Of a stretch of 64,000 bases of DNA, positions 24,902 through 36,605 are shown in pieces. Numbering within the stretch: position 1 is the stretch's first letter; each line of letters starts with the position of its first letter. A program made the position numbers and the translations under genes. Under the pieces are notes generated by a model, which was not told the DNA's origin, did not search any database, and saw only the letters and a list, made by a program, of their open reading frames with translations. This DNA comes from Imbricaverruca yamaguchii (lineage: Eukaryota; Arthropoda; Thecostraca; Neoverrucidae): the NCBI GenBank assembly GCA_034440575.1, contig JAOTOL010001615.1, positions 1,710,001 to 1,774,000 of the forward strand, in the 5' to 3' direction.

Positions 24902-25034
24902 AGCCACGAGGACCTCATGATGGACGCCGCCCAGAAGATCACTTCTGTCATCCACAACATCATCGACTTCGCCAAGCTGCTGCCCGGTTTTATGGAGTAC
25001 TCAGAGACGGACAAGATCACGCTTCTGAAGGCCG
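24902..25034 (+). CDS. HR3: HR3, exon 5 of 7 visible (LBD helix 3 signature)
   Basis: Starts after gatcgttttgcag, in phase 0, with SHEDLMMDAAQKITSVIHNI, followed by IDFAKLLPGFMEYSETDKIT and LLKAG. This is the nuclear-receptor LBD signature (FAK..PGF....D.I.LLK) between helices 3 and 5, forming the coactivator groove. An upstream AG at 24,880 is also in frame, but the start used here aligns without gap with the Drosophila protein as I remember it. The donor g|gtaagt leaves phase 1. Confidence 0.93.
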
Positions 25035-25099
25035 GTAAGTGGCTGGCATTGAGCGACAGGTGATGCACCCACTCCAAATACCGGCTCGTATTTCGTGCA

Positions 25100-25655
25100 C
25101 CAGAACTACATATTTCATCAGGCAGTGCTGGGTGAAGCAGGAGGCCAATATACTTTTGTGTTTGCCCCACCGCTGGCTCTTGTATGCATTTGTGCCCCAC
25201 CTCGGTCGTGCATGTGGTAAGACAGGTTATTTCTCCGGGTAAGTCCGTTGTACCTCTTCAGGTTTACCTGTATTGTTCATCAGAACAATGCTACCGGCAG
25301 GTGCCGCCTTGCCCGAGATGTGTCCTCGTGGCTTATGACGTAGAAGTATGGATTACGTTTTCACTAAGCTTTCGATTTCACGCCACGGGATGGGAACATA
25401 TTTTGGACGCTGTAAAAAACGGAAGCGTGCTGCAATATGCTACTACTGGTGGTGTGCTGTCGGAAACATCGGGCCGTGCCGCCATGGCTGGCTGTGCGGC
25501 TGTGCAAGTGTGGAGGCTGTGAGCGGGTAAAGACGAGGTGGAGTCTCGCAGTCTGTATCTGTTACTTCGGGCTCTGTACATGCTTTATTAATTTAGCACC
25601 CAAAGCTACATATTTGATCAGGTAGTGTTGGGTGAAGCAGGAGCTGCATGTGTTT
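25100..25655. repeat. Pair of roughly 45-bp duplicated segments in an HR3 intron
   Basis: The phrases 'ctacatatttcatcaggcag' (about 25,107) and 'ctacatatttgatcaggtag' (about 25,602) are both followed by tg.tgggtgaagcaggag. They are two diverged direct copies about 495 bp apart. Nothing else identified in this part of the intron. Confidence 0.6.
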
Positions 25656-26851
25656 TTGTGAGTTATCTTGTGGTACTCTCGATTTATCAGTTATATATTG
25701 CAATACATCGAAAGGAGGTGAGAACGCGAGAAAAAAAACTGCAGTCACTCTCTGAAATCATGAGCTTCATTCAGCACAGTTGGAAGCTTCAACCAAAGGT
25801 AAATTCGTTTTCACTCTCGTTGCGTGGTATAGCTGGTGAAACTGGTCTTCTTCATTCTGATTCAACTACTGATCGAAAAGTATGAAAATTTATCTTCAAC
25901 CACTTCTTCGCATTTTTTTTCTGCCGCATACCAGCAATTCCGGAAGTCTGCCCACAGACTCTCAACTGAGATCTGTAAAGCGGCGCATTTGTGGTTTGCT
26001 CTACCACATTGAAATCTGCCACGATTGATGCGTCCCTGACTGGCACATACACTGGCACATGCGCACCAGATGGGGGATCGGGTTCCTAGAGCCGCAATAT
26101 ATGTGTTTTCCATGGAAATTATCCGGCTCTCGATCCAAGAGTACATCAGCTAATACATGTTTGGAACTCCGTCCATCGCTAATATGTGTGGATGCGCCCG
26201 TGCCTCTGGTCACCATGCCGTTCGCGGCAGATGCCATCCAACGGCGCACACTTCATCTTGGGGTGAACTCAAGCAGCGCTCAGTTGTTTTTCTGGTTCGA
26301 TGCACATTGTGCGGGCCTCCAGTTCCTATATCTTTGTTGCCCCACGATCAATATCTTATCAAATTAGTCGTTTAAAAAGGCAGTTATGTTATAGCAAAAC
26401 TGCCTGGTGATGGTTCACAAAAGAGTATGTGCTCACCAATCCTAATCAGAAATTACAAGCTTTGGAAAAGAAAAAATAATCACAAAAAGGTATCTACAGC
26501 ATTACAGTGAGCATTATGGCAAATCAGAAATTCAGCTTCTTGCAAAATATCAAAAAGACGTGACGAAGAGGAGAATACGCGAACAAGAACATTTTGCCGT
26601 TCATGCCAGTGCATAGGTCATTGTGGCGGATTTTGAAGTGCAGTATCTGACGCATGTCGCAGGTGCATCTCGAGGGACAACGTGACATGATGTGATATAT
26701 GATATGATGCTGAATTCCCTATGATGCTGAATTCCCTATGATATGATATGCTATCATGCGTAAGTGTGAGCTCTGGAAATATATTTCCACGCAAGTCTCT
26801 TCTCACCCTGAGCTCAATTTGCATACGCTCTGCGTTCATCGAGCCGACCAG

Positions 26852-27057
26852 TGGTGTTCGGAATACAGCACATGCATTTGCGCCAGTTAACTACTTCATT
26901 TTTCTTGATGTTCTTGTCGGTCGGATCCTCACCCCCATCTCGGAGGGGGGAGCACTACAATCCCCCTCCAAACTAAGCGTCACACGAAAACGAAAGAGGT
27001 GTCATCGGAAGGCGCTCGACGAGTATGGACAGAAACCACCCCAAAGGTGGCGTCACT
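26852..27057 (+). repeat. Dispersed repeat, copy A (HR3 intron)
   Basis: About 200 bp shared with 30,068-30,290 in the same orientation, both in HR3 introns. Shared blocks include gtcggtcggatcctc / ccggtcggatcctc, cacgaaaacgaaagaggtgt and catcggaa.gcgctcgacga. No terminal structure or coding part seen, so the family is unknown. Confidence 0.8.
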
Positions 27058-27586
27058 AGGGAGGCTGTGTGTATACGACGGACATATTTTTGGCTCTGAC
27101 ATATTTTATTTTTGGATTTCAGGGTTCATTTTGAGTAAGATATGGAACAAAAATTGAGATGAGTAAAGGAAGGTGAACTAGATCATGGCCAAAAGTTCTG
27201 CTGGCCAAGAAATCATATTTTATATTTTAAAATGTTTAGTTTTCAATGTCCTTTCAGTTTTATCTCTGTTATGCATTCCCGTTGTATCTCACTGAAATTC
27301 ACTTTTCCTAGCATGTTCGGTATCACCGGATTCATTTTATGGACACATTTTGCTTTACATTGAGTCCCATTTCCAGCCACGTGTTCTTTCGCAGTTAGCC
27401 ATATTTTCGGGCCATATTTAGGCGCAGATTGAGCACCGTTCTCCCGCTTCATTTCGACTGGCACCAAATCCCAGTTTTCATATCCTTTCCTACTGTTTAT
27501 TGAGTGTCATTTTCAGTGTGGGTGTGTGTGTGTGTGTGTGCGTACGTGTGTGTGCATCCATTTCTGACGCCAGTCGTCATTGGCAG

Positions 27587-27965
27587 GTGCGTTTGAGCTG
27601 ACGATTTTGCGGATGTCGCGCCACTACGACCTGAGGCAGTCGTGCGTGCTGTACGGCGACACGGTGATGCGAATGGACTTCTTCCTGACGGGCGACACGC
27701 TCGAGATGAAGCTGGTGACAGAGGTGTTCGAGCTGGTGCGCGGATTGTGTGAGCTGAAGCTGACCGAGGCGGAGCTGGCGCTGTTCTCGGCCTTCTGCCT
27801 GCTGTCGCCCGACCGTCCGGGCCTCACGTGCGCCGACAGCGTGCAGCGACTCAACCAGGAGCTGCTCAAGGTGCTGCGCATCCGGCTCGACCGGTCGCAC
27901 CCGCTGCCCATCAAGGGCGACGTCACCGCCTATCAGATGCTGCTCTCCAAGGTGCCGGGCATCAG
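27587..27965 (+). CDS. HR3: HR3, exon 6 of 7 visible (LBD core)
   Basis: Largest visible exon, 379 bp. It starts after tcattggcag and completes a glycine. It reads AFELTILRMSRHYDLRQS, CVLYGDTVMRMDFFLTGD, then TLEMKLVTEVFELVRGLCEL and KLTEAELALFSAFCLLSPDR, ending IKGDVTAYQMLLSKVPGI. These are helices 5-10 of the LBD, with the well-conserved KLTEAELALF segment of ROR/HR3. The donor atcag|gtgagtg leaves phase 2. Codons are strongly GC-biased at third positions, unlike the introns. Confidence 0.95.
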
Positions 27966-28445
27966 GTGAGTGATCGGTGCCCGATGTCGGCCGGGAGTGT
28001 GGTTGGAGTCTCATTTCGGGCCGAACATTTCGGTTCATCCGTGGGCCATCGGGGTGTATTGTTTCCATCGCGGCCGTTATGTTCTATTCGCCACCCCCTT
28101 CGGGTGCCAGTAAGCTTAGAGGTATGTTGCAATGTGTCGCAAAGGAGCTGGGCTGATCCGTAATCTGGGATGAAGCTTCTGTTATGGTGCCTGTGCATTG
28201 GCTAGTGCGTGTGGATAGCAATGACGTCGCGTATAGTAGTTGTCGCTGGTTGTTGTAGCTTACAGCAACATTGACTACAATCCTGACAAAGCACCGATTG
28301 GTGAAAGGGTACCGAGGGTTTATCTCATGTTAAAAGTAAGGAAGGGTGTTATATGTTAGTGTTCCGTCGAAGCCACAGGTGGCCCATGATATCCCACGGA
28401 CAGTTAGTTGTGCACCGGACTGTTATGGTGACACTGTTATGGTGC

Positions 28446-29765
28446 CAACATGGGTTTAGAAAAGGACGATCGTGTCTCACAAATCACTTGGACTTTTTGA
28501 ACTTCGCCACAGAACAATTTGATCAGGGAAATCAGGTTGATGTAGCATATCTTGACTTTAGTAAGGCCTTTGACAAGGTACCCCATACACGGTTAATGAT
28601 ACAGCTTCAGTCCCATGGTATTGCAGGTAGCATTTTAAAATGGATAGATTTGTGGCTTTCAGATAGACAGCAAAGAGTGATGCTTAATGGTACAAAGTCA
28701 TCATGGCAAAAGGTTCTTAGTGGAGTCCCCCAGGGGTCAGTACTGGGGCCACTACTGTTCATTATATGTGTAACTAACATTGAAAGTGGCCTAAGCAGTA
28801 AAGTTTTCAAATTTGCCTATGATTTGAAGGTCTTTAAGGCAATAGCAGGTCAAAATGAGCATATCTCGCTGCAGAAAGACTTAGACGAACTTGTGAAGTG
28901 GTCCGAAGAATGGCAAATGAAATTTAATTTTGATAAGTGCAAAATCATGCATGTAGGTAAGCAGCATATGATGGCTCCATACTTGATGGGTGGCCAAGTG
29001 CTATCAGTGACTCAACAGAAGGATTTAGGTGTTATTCTAAACACAAAACTGGGGGCATCAGAACAGACCAAGGAAGCCAGGAAGAAGGCACTGAGAATGC
29101 TCGGGGCAATAAATAGGAATGTATCATACAGAAGTGAGGAAGTGATCAGGAAACTTTACTGTGCATATGTCAGGCCACATTTGGAATACTACATCCAAGC
29201 TTGGTGTCCTAGCTATGAAAAAGATTGTTGGCTTTTAGAGAGAGTGCAAAAGAGGGCTACAAAAATGGTTAATGGCATAAGCAACCTGGCATATGAGGAA
29301 AGATTGAAGAAATTGAATATGTTTTCACTTAGATATAGAAGGCTGAGAGGAGATCTCATCGAGGTCTTTAAATTTGTCCATGGTCTGGAGAGAGGATATC
29401 TTGGGGAAATGTTTGAATTCAACAGAAATGATGCAATTAGAGGTCATAAATTCCAAATTAAAGTTAACCACAGCAGAACAAGGCTAAGGCAGACTTTCTT
29501 CACCAACAGGGTAGTAGAACACTGGAACCAGCTGCCAGAAAACATTGTCAGTAGCAGCACATTTAACATCTTTAAAAACAGCATAGACAATCATTATAAG
29601 AATAGAGGGCTTGCTTTTCAGTATTACAGGGAGGGCTGATTGACAGATTTGGTGGGCAACTGGTACAGTGAACAGAGTGCAATCAAGAAGGGCCCATGTG
29701 GCTCATAGTTGCACCAATCTTTTATGTCTTTATGTCTGTATGTCTTTAGTGTGCAGATTACATCA
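28446..29765 (+). mobile_element. CR1/Jockey-like retrotransposon copy 2, inside the last HR3 intron
   Basis: The open frame, from about 28,446 to the TGA at 29,639, begins QHGFRKGRSCLTNHLDFLNF and continues through VAYLDFSKAFDKVPH (RT motif A), GVPQGSVLGPLLF, the motif C box and the same C-terminal region as the 2.5-kb copy. It is longer at its 5' end than that copy but still truncated. Motif C reads FAYDLKVF instead of FADD: the first catalytic aspartate codon has become tyrosine, so this copy cannot be active. One codon (Glu in QQEKDLG) is also missing. The 3' end has the same tatgtctt-type tail. It lies in the same direction as HR3. Confidence 0.92.
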
Positions 29766-30067
29766 GAGAGCAATGGTAAACTGAATCGCATGACATGTCC
29801 TTTGAAAAATTGGCTACAGCTGATGACTAATGCTTCCTTGAATTACAGATCTGGTGAAGTGCAGAACAACAATTTCGAAAGCTGAAAATGTCATGCTTTT
29901 AGCGGCTACTAATAACTTGTGCAACAACATCTACAGCGAATCCTTGTATTTTGTGTAATACTGTTTTATTGCGCTCAAATGTAATAACCTGTGTCTTCAT
30001 TGGGGCATAAAGGTGCTCGGCAAGCAGCACAGGCGATTTTCCGTGCGTTTCCTGAACATAACAGTGA

Positions 30068-30290
30068 TGTTCGGAATATAGCACATGTATTTGCGCCTGT
30101 TAACCCTTTCATCTTTCTTAACGTCTTTCCGGTCGGATCCTCTCATCCCGTCTCGGATGTGGGGGGTTGATACAACCTCCTCTGATCTCCAAACTAAGCA
30201 TCGCACGAAAACGAAAGAGGTGTCATCGGAAAGCGCTCGACGAGTAGGGACAGCAACCACATCAAAGACTGTATCATCCCAAATATGATG
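30068..30290 (+). repeat. Dispersed repeat, copy B (HR3 intron)
   Basis: Second copy of the roughly 200-bp unit at 26,852-27,057, with the same order of blocks and small indels (for example ggtcggatcctctcatcc). Family unknown. Confidence 0.8.
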
Positions 30291-30827
30291 TCATGCAATT
30301 CGACTTACCTTTGTTCTCCATAATTATCTGCACACTTCAGACTGCGATCACTGTGAAGCTACAGCTGGGTAGCTCCAGACAGATTGCACAGCAATAGCGG
30401 CCGAACGCCGTTGGAAGAAAATGGACGATGAGTCCAGCATCTATTCTCATGGTAGCCGAAACTTGATAAAACTTGAGACCTGCATTATTTTTCCCAGTGC
30501 CTCGGTAGAACTACGCATGAATATTGAGAAGCTTACATGGTCCATGACAAATGCGCAAAATATACCTTCTCAGTGTCCCCCCAAAACTGCACTCATGCAA
30601 TGCATTCAGTCCGATATCTGCCCTTTGGTGAGCAACCCAACGAGCATCTCAAACCGTTTTGTCAGTGTAGTGTGTCAATCCTTGCTTATTGTACCCTGCC
30701 GATTATCGCGTACTTGTTTGTCGGTCTGCATTTGTTGGTTCTTGTTTTGACTAGCGAAAGTATTTGTTTGTTGCTTAGTGTGTAGAACTGGGCATTTGTC
30801 ACCACCAAACACTTCTTTTTTTTGCAG

Positions 30828-30933
30828 GGAAGCTTCAGCCACCTATCTTGAGGTTATCGGCAACTTCAAGCGAATGGCGCCGCATTTGGAGTTCCCAGCA
30901 CTGCACAAAGAGCTATTTGCTGTCAACAGCTGA
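30828..30933 (+). CDS. HR3: HR3, last exon (LBD helices 11-12, AF-2, stop)
   Basis: Starts after cttctttttttttgcag; the first base completes an arginine with the previous exon. Reads EASATYLEVIGNFKRMAPHL, then EFPALHKELFAVNS and TGA. PALHKELF is the AF-2 helix, matching the PALYKELF-type motif of ROR/HR3 that recruits coactivators. Joined with the earlier exons, the LBD frame is open from helix 1 to the stop with all phases matching, so the gene looks intact in this part. Confidence 0.95.
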
Positions 30934-32766
30934 ATATCAGGTACAGCCGACTCCGATGGACTGGCTTTCCTCAGACCAAGTTATGTTGTGGCTAGTGTGG
31001 GCGTTGTGAGTAGAAGCTAGTTGGCAAACATTGACCCAGCTTTCTCGTTCTGGCTGTGTTCTTAGAGGAATCCGGCGTTATACGGGACATATTGACTGTT
31101 GTATATGAGATGTGAGCTTGTGTTGTGGGTTGGCGGACGCCGCGGCCGACCACAGTTGAATGTGATATTCGACGCCAACGAGCCGCTCTGTGTTACATTG
31201 GCTGGGTAGTTAACGCATATTTAGCATCAGGTAATGTGCCTCTGTATTTTTGATCCAGCAATGGACTGTGGTTAACTCATCAAGCTCACAATGACGCAAT
31301 ACTAAATATGAAAAGGGTAATTTATGGTAGACTTAGCCAGGAGTCTTTGAAGCGAATGCAGGCAAGTCGCACACAAAATGAACATGAAAATATTGCACCC
31401 AAACGAAATGGGAAGCTCTAAAAACGTTGTACAATACTGGTCGTCGCTATCGGAGTCGTGATACAAACAATAGGAATAAGAAACATCAGACTATCCTGCT
31501 GGTCAGGGATCCCGAGTGCATTTTCCAAATACAAGCCCGAGCTTGAAGCCAATGTTCTGAATGCTCGCGATATTTTGTCCAATCTGGTTTCTCCTTTTGC
31601 CGTGAAAGTATATGAAAATATGAGTGTTGGATGGTGTACGGGACAGCGAGCCAAATACATCGCTATGATATCACCTGGTGATGTAATATATTATCTGAAT
31701 AAAGTACTCCAACCAGTAGGGAGCATAGTCTGATTCCAGTGCAAATACGAAGTTTAGACGCAAATCAGGAGAGATTGCGTATCTCTAGTTTGTAGTGACT
31801 ATAAAGCGTAGGCAAGGAACATCTGTGAGAAGCGGACAGCTTTCACTCTTCGCACTCCCCTTTGAAAAACCTTCGCTGTCGAGTCAAAGAGCGTTCCACC
31901 TCCCCTGACGTGAAATCAACTTGTTTCCGAAATTGTATCAGGTTTGACAAACTCCTAGTAGGTAGTAATGCGATAGCTGTTGCCTGTGGAATAATTAGGA
32001 AGGTAATTGTATCACGGTCGCTGGTCCTCGCACCCTTCGGCTTGTGTCCGTGAGAAATCTCGTGTCTCCACCGACTAGCGGTTGGCCGAAGACGAACACA
32101 TGCGTGAGTGTCGTGGTAAAACCAAGCGTATCTGTCTCATACGTACTATCCCGGCTTTCTATTGTTCCTTTTTGCCAGCCAACTGCTCTGGCTGCAGCTA
32201 TACATATGCCTTTCGACGCATGCATGCTGCACATTAAGGGTATGTCGGCTGGACTACGCTTGCCAACGCAGTTGCCGCTTTCCTTCAGCACAGATAGTGA
32301 CATGGAATAGACATGCTATTGCAGTGTGCCGAAGACACACTATGCCTAAGGTTAGTTGAAATCACACTATGAAAATAATTCCACTGAGAACAGCCAACAG
32401 AACCCGATTAGATGTAGGAGTCGAGTGGCGCAAAGTCCGTTTGCCCATCAGACAACTTTAGGCCATTGGTGCCTCTGGGATGTCAATGATGATTCCAGGA
32501 CAACAAATCGATCGTTCACTGATTGTGACATATTTATGGTTGCCTATATAATTTGCTACCGTTCCGATTATTTTTCCATCAGAAATGGAATAGACGCATA
32601 GAAAAAGTATGATGCATCGGTATTATGTTAATTTTATGATCGGTTATCTTCCTATTTGTAAAATAAGTGTGCTATGAGTTTGACATCAATTGCTTAATGC
32701 AAAAAAGTCGTTGTTCACTTTAGCTGCAGGTATGCCACTGAATTGTTTCACTTAACTAAAGGTATT
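30934..32766. other. HR3 3' UTR and intergenic; nothing else recognised
   Basis: I cannot place the HR3 polyadenylation site with confidence. No exon or repeat family identified in the rest. Confidence 0.3.
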
Positions 32767-33870
32767 TCACTGAATGTGTTGTTGCTGTAGTAGCCTCAGA
32801 GGTCTATTCTTAGATCTCCGTGTCGAGATTGTAAGTGTGCACTGCTGCTGGCCATCTCCAGAGATCTTTAAATTATGTCGCTCCACTCCCATCCCTTGCT
32901 TCACTGGAGCCGAATATCTTAGAAGGCGATGCTCCACCGAGTCGTCCTCTTCGTGGTATCGGGGGGAGCACTCCACACTACTTCTCGCGTTGATTTTCTT
33001 CTGCGAATCTCCCAATGAGGGGTACCCGTTCGATCTTAGCCTAGCTAAGGCGACCCTTTTTTGGGAGAGCGGTGCTTCCTCCTTGTTTAAATCTGGAGGT
33101 TCTCAATCTTTGAGTCTGGACGACCCCAACCGTCCAGTTGCATCACTTGCTACAGATGCGTGATGATCTCTCTGAGCTCCCTACTTCTTCTTTTTCACCT
33201 CTATCGAGCTATAGGGGAAACCAGTTTCTGAAGCACCCTGCTGGGGTGTTTTTGTTAATTCTCCTTGGCGGTTCATATTTGTCTTCGAGTGCGTGTAGAG
33301 GGTGTCTGTTTATGTACATGTTTATCATGAACTGGGCACCTATCGTGTTTGTGTTGGCCAGTTTAAGTATTTTAGTCCCTCTGTGGGTCATCAACTTTTC
33401 TCACGCGAGTACAACCAGCCGTCACTCTCAAGCATCGGTTCTGTATTGTTTGCATTATGTTCCAGGTGTCGGGCGCCACTTGGGTTGGGAGGCCGGACTA
33501 ACTGTCTATATAGATACGGACCCCGGTTCCCCGCCAATGCTTTCAAGATATTGGCTTTCTTGCTTGCGTTTTCACGCCCTATCTCTGCGTGTTTGTTAAG
33601 GCTCATTTTCGGTGTCAAACGTCAGCCCCAGTATCCTAGGAAATTGTTCCAACGGTTGTCCCTGTCCTTCCATGAAGACGTTTGTATGGTGGTTATACTA
33701 TCATTATCCAGAGTGATTACAGCGACCGTTGAATTTGTAAGTGATATTTCAAGTTTTAGACTACTGGGTCATCTTCTCAATTCTTCGAAATACCCCGAAC
33801 TTGTCACTGAATTGTTCACTTTGACTACAAGTATGCCACTGAATCATCGCACAGTTTTGGTCCATTAGCC
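32767..33870 (-). pseudogene. Decayed non-LTR reverse transcriptase (Jockey/I-type)
   Basis: Reading leftward with several frame changes: NRWNNFLGYWGLTFD, then KHAEIGRENASKKANILKAL and AGNRG, YRQLVRP, and near the left end CSPRYHEEDDSVEHRLLRYS. These match the region after the polymerase core in Jockey/I elements (KKA.NILKALAG..WG, YRQLVRP..EY) and the C-terminal C-x2-C...VEH.L..CP motif; the last cysteine here is Tyr. Stops and frameshifts between the blocks show it is dead. Different from the CR1-like copies at 2.5 and 28.4 kb. Confidence 0.7.
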
Positions 33871-34324
33871 GAACGCTACGTGCTGAGACGTTCGTCATCC
33901 CTAGAATAGCGGAGATGACCGGCGGTGTGGTGGGCCATCCGCCGCACCTGTCCGGAACATTCTGTCTTCCACCCGGTTGGCTGGGTGTGCAAAGTCGAGA
34001 CTGCAGGTGCGCGACATTGCATGCCGTTGCCCCAGGTGAATACTGGGCAGTACGGGCCCGCCGCATTATAGATGCTCTGCTGTATCGACAACTTCTTCCA
34101 TGGAGCTGTTCTTCTAGGCTGCATTTTTCAAGTGTTTGGGATAACTTGAGATTGATGTTCACATGGAATATGATTCGTTTGTGTCGCATTTGGAAGGAGT
34201 TGTTACGATAATCGATCACATCGTATTTTATTGGCGTGATGTCTTTCGTATTGATAGCTTCTACAGACACCGCATGTATATGCGATAAGCATAACATGTA
34301 CTTGTATTCGATAGGCACATTCGT

Positions 34325-34978
34325 ATGATTGAGTTAGGCCTTCGAGACCAGCCAGAAGGTACTTCTTTGTCAAACAAAGCTACTTGTTACGAAATAATCT
34401 TCACTCCTAGGTGTACCTTGACGGCAAAAACAAATGTTGAAAAAGTTCCGGGCCTTAAGATCTACTCGACTTCCAGCTATATTTCCACCACACTTCAACC
34501 CCACTTCCGAGTTCAACTCGACTTCACTAAAAGGCGAACGTACACAATCAACATGTATGTTGAAAACGGTCACACAACTAGAAGTCCTGTGGGATACGAG
34601 ACTGAATCTGAGCAGTGTCCGACAGCGAAGTTTTACCCTTCCTACGTAATCATACAGTACACACTATCCAATTTTGAGGCGTATTGCATATGCCGCTGTT
34701 CCATTCTCTTTCACGAATGTGAACTGTTCCATATCCTCAACAAAAGACAGCCTGTCCGTATTGTTTGTTTAGGAACATACAGAAGTTACATCAAGTTGAA
34801 TTGCATACTACATAAAATAAAATGTGAAGTTGACGTCAAATTGGTAGAAGTGGCTAACAGCAGTGATCGATCTAGTCACATTGAACTGTACTTGCAGGAC
34901 CTAAAAAGTGGGCTGATCAATAGCAGATATCTTGGAACTATGAACAATGTAAGATTACGCATCCGGGTCTGGTGGTGA
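34325..34978 (+). CDS. Unrecognised 217-codon ORF
   Basis: I do not recognise this protein. The frame runs from ATG to TGA without introns. The product is rich in Ser, Thr, Tyr, Ile and Cys, has no obvious signal peptide, membrane segment or low-complexity run, and ends in RLRIRVWW. An uninterrupted frame this long outside a repeat array is uncommon in this window, but with about 128 kb of strand searched one such ORF could be chance. Codon choice lacks the GC bias of HR3, MRPL3 and PEX12. It lies between two decayed retroelements, so an element-derived ORF is possible. Confidence 0.25.
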   Translation: MIELGLRDQPEGTSLSNKATCYEIIFTPRCTLTAKTNVEKVPGLKIYSTSSYISTTLQPHFRVQLDFTKRRTYTINMYVENGHTTRSPVGYETESEQCPTAKFYPSYVIIQYTLSNFEAYCICRCSILFHECELFHILNKRQPVRIVCLGTYRSYIKLNCILHKIKCEVDVKLVEVANSSDRSSHIELYLQDLKSGLINSRYLGTMNNVRLRIRVWW

Positions 34979-35084
34979 GACTTTTAGACCTACGATGGGA
35001 GTTGTGTGCTGGGAATCGTTAATAAGTGTGAGGTATGTGCCTGTGTGAGTAGTGTGATCCTATGCGCGACCTCACTTATAATAT

Positions 35085-35800
35085 TCTGTACAGACATAGC
35101 GACCCCACTTAGAAAAAGATATAGATGTGCTGGAAAGAGTGTAGCGCAAAGCCACTGGACTCGTCAGTGAACGAGGTAATTTAGAATATTGGGAAAGGCT
35201 TTTAGCATTATATATGTACTCGTTCAATACAGGAGATTAAGGGGTGACATGATTAGAAGGTATAAAATCCATAAATGACTAGATTAGGTCAATCTGAATG
35301 ATGCCCTTCATTTTAAACTTTCGCATAGGAGTCATCAATTTAGGTTAAACAAATCAAGGTGTTGGATAGTTAAGCGGCAGCAGGTCTTCAGTCAAAGCAT
35401 TGTTGACCAGTAAAATATGCCGCCTGTTGGTGTCGTGGGGAGTTCCTCATCGAATGAATTTAAAAACAGGGTGGACAATTTTTAGGCCGCAGAATCTTGT
35501 TTTTGAATTCCATGTGGTGGTAGGTAGAATGAGAGGCTAAGTAGATGTGCACTGTGCAGGTTCATTTAAGCAGGCATGGATGGAGTTTGGAAATTATTCG
35601 TGGGCACATGTGTTACAGGGAACTGAGTGAATAGGGCTGGATAAGTCAAGTAGATGGGCATTGCTGAGCGTGTGGGACGTTGGTGGATGGATTCTTTGGA
35701 ATCAGGGATGTGGTGTTGACTATGTTGGAGTGTCTTTCCCCAGGGTTATAGTACCTTCTCTACGGACTTAGCCTGGATGGACACTTGTGGCTGTTATTAA
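35085..35800 (+). pseudogene. Decayed CR1-like retrotransposon 3' end
   Basis: Broken frames read DLDVLERV, LEYWERLLALY and NTGRLRGDMIRRYKI, then VKQ..VLDS and, near 35,400, VGVVGSSSSNEFKNRVDNF. These are the thumb and C-terminal blocks of a CR1/Jockey RT of another subfamily (ERV..AT, Y.ERL..L, RRLRGDMIE.YKI, FK...D). Stops interrupt it throughout. The non-coding 3' part with gcactgtgcagg + ttcatttaagcaggcatgga recurs, diverged, at 62,540-62,830. Confidence 0.7.
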
Positions 35801-36269
35801 GTCCGAACACTGACTTATTTATTTCACGATGCATACCCTCCACGTACAGTGAATATTATGGACAGTTTGGAAATAGCTGATATATTTGCAAAAGGGATAG
35901 ATTGGGGTCAATAGTGGGAGCAGACTCGCAGCAAACATTTATAACCCAACGTAGTACAATAAAATACTTCGTGACCTTGTGATTGTATCACCAATATACC
36001 TACCAATTGCACAGGTCCCCGGCTGTCTTCGTATCGGCAGAGTCGGACGGCCTCGTCTGTACGGCCGGCTGACGCTGCACACGTTTCAGGTGCAATTCCG
36101 TGTTGATGTGGGCGGACAAACGGTGCCGGCGCGCGCACTGTCGCAGCACAGATGGATGTCGCGCGACACCGCTGAGCGACACCCACCGACGTCCGCCGGA
36201 CACCCAGCGACACTCGGCAGGCGTCGGGCGACGTACAGGCAGAGCTGTCGGCGGCCGGCGCACCGGCTG

Positions 36270-36375
36270 ACAGCCGACACCAGCTGACAGCCGAGAGAGA
36301 TCGGCCGACACTGCCGGCTGGCAGTCGACACCAGCTGACAGCCGAGAGAGATCGGCCGACACTGCCGGCTGTCCG
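36270..36375. repeat. Two-copy 51-bp tandem repeat
   Basis: The segment accagctgacagccgagaga + gatcggccgacactgccgg occurs twice in tandem. It shares the acagctgccggctgt theme of the 17.5-kb minisatellite. Confidence 0.75.
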
Positions 36376-36439
36376 TCGAGCCCAGATTGTGGCTCATGTC
36401 GTGATTATGTGACACCGGAGTGCCTGCGGCTTTGAGTGG

Positions 36440-36605
36440 CGGAACAGAGCGAGCGAAAGCGAGACGGGAGCGAGAGAGAGAGAGTGAGAATGAGAGTGAG
36501 AGAGAGAGCGAGCGAGAGAGAGAGGGACAGAGAGCAAGATATTGGAAAGAGAACAAGAGATGGGAGAGAAAGGCTGCATGAGAGAAAGGTAGAGCGAAAG
36601 GAGAC
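36440..36605. repeat. (GA)-rich purine tract
   Basis: About 150 bp almost purely purine on the plus strand (gagagagagcgagcgagaga and similar). Capable of triplex (H-DNA) formation. Confidence 0.85.
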
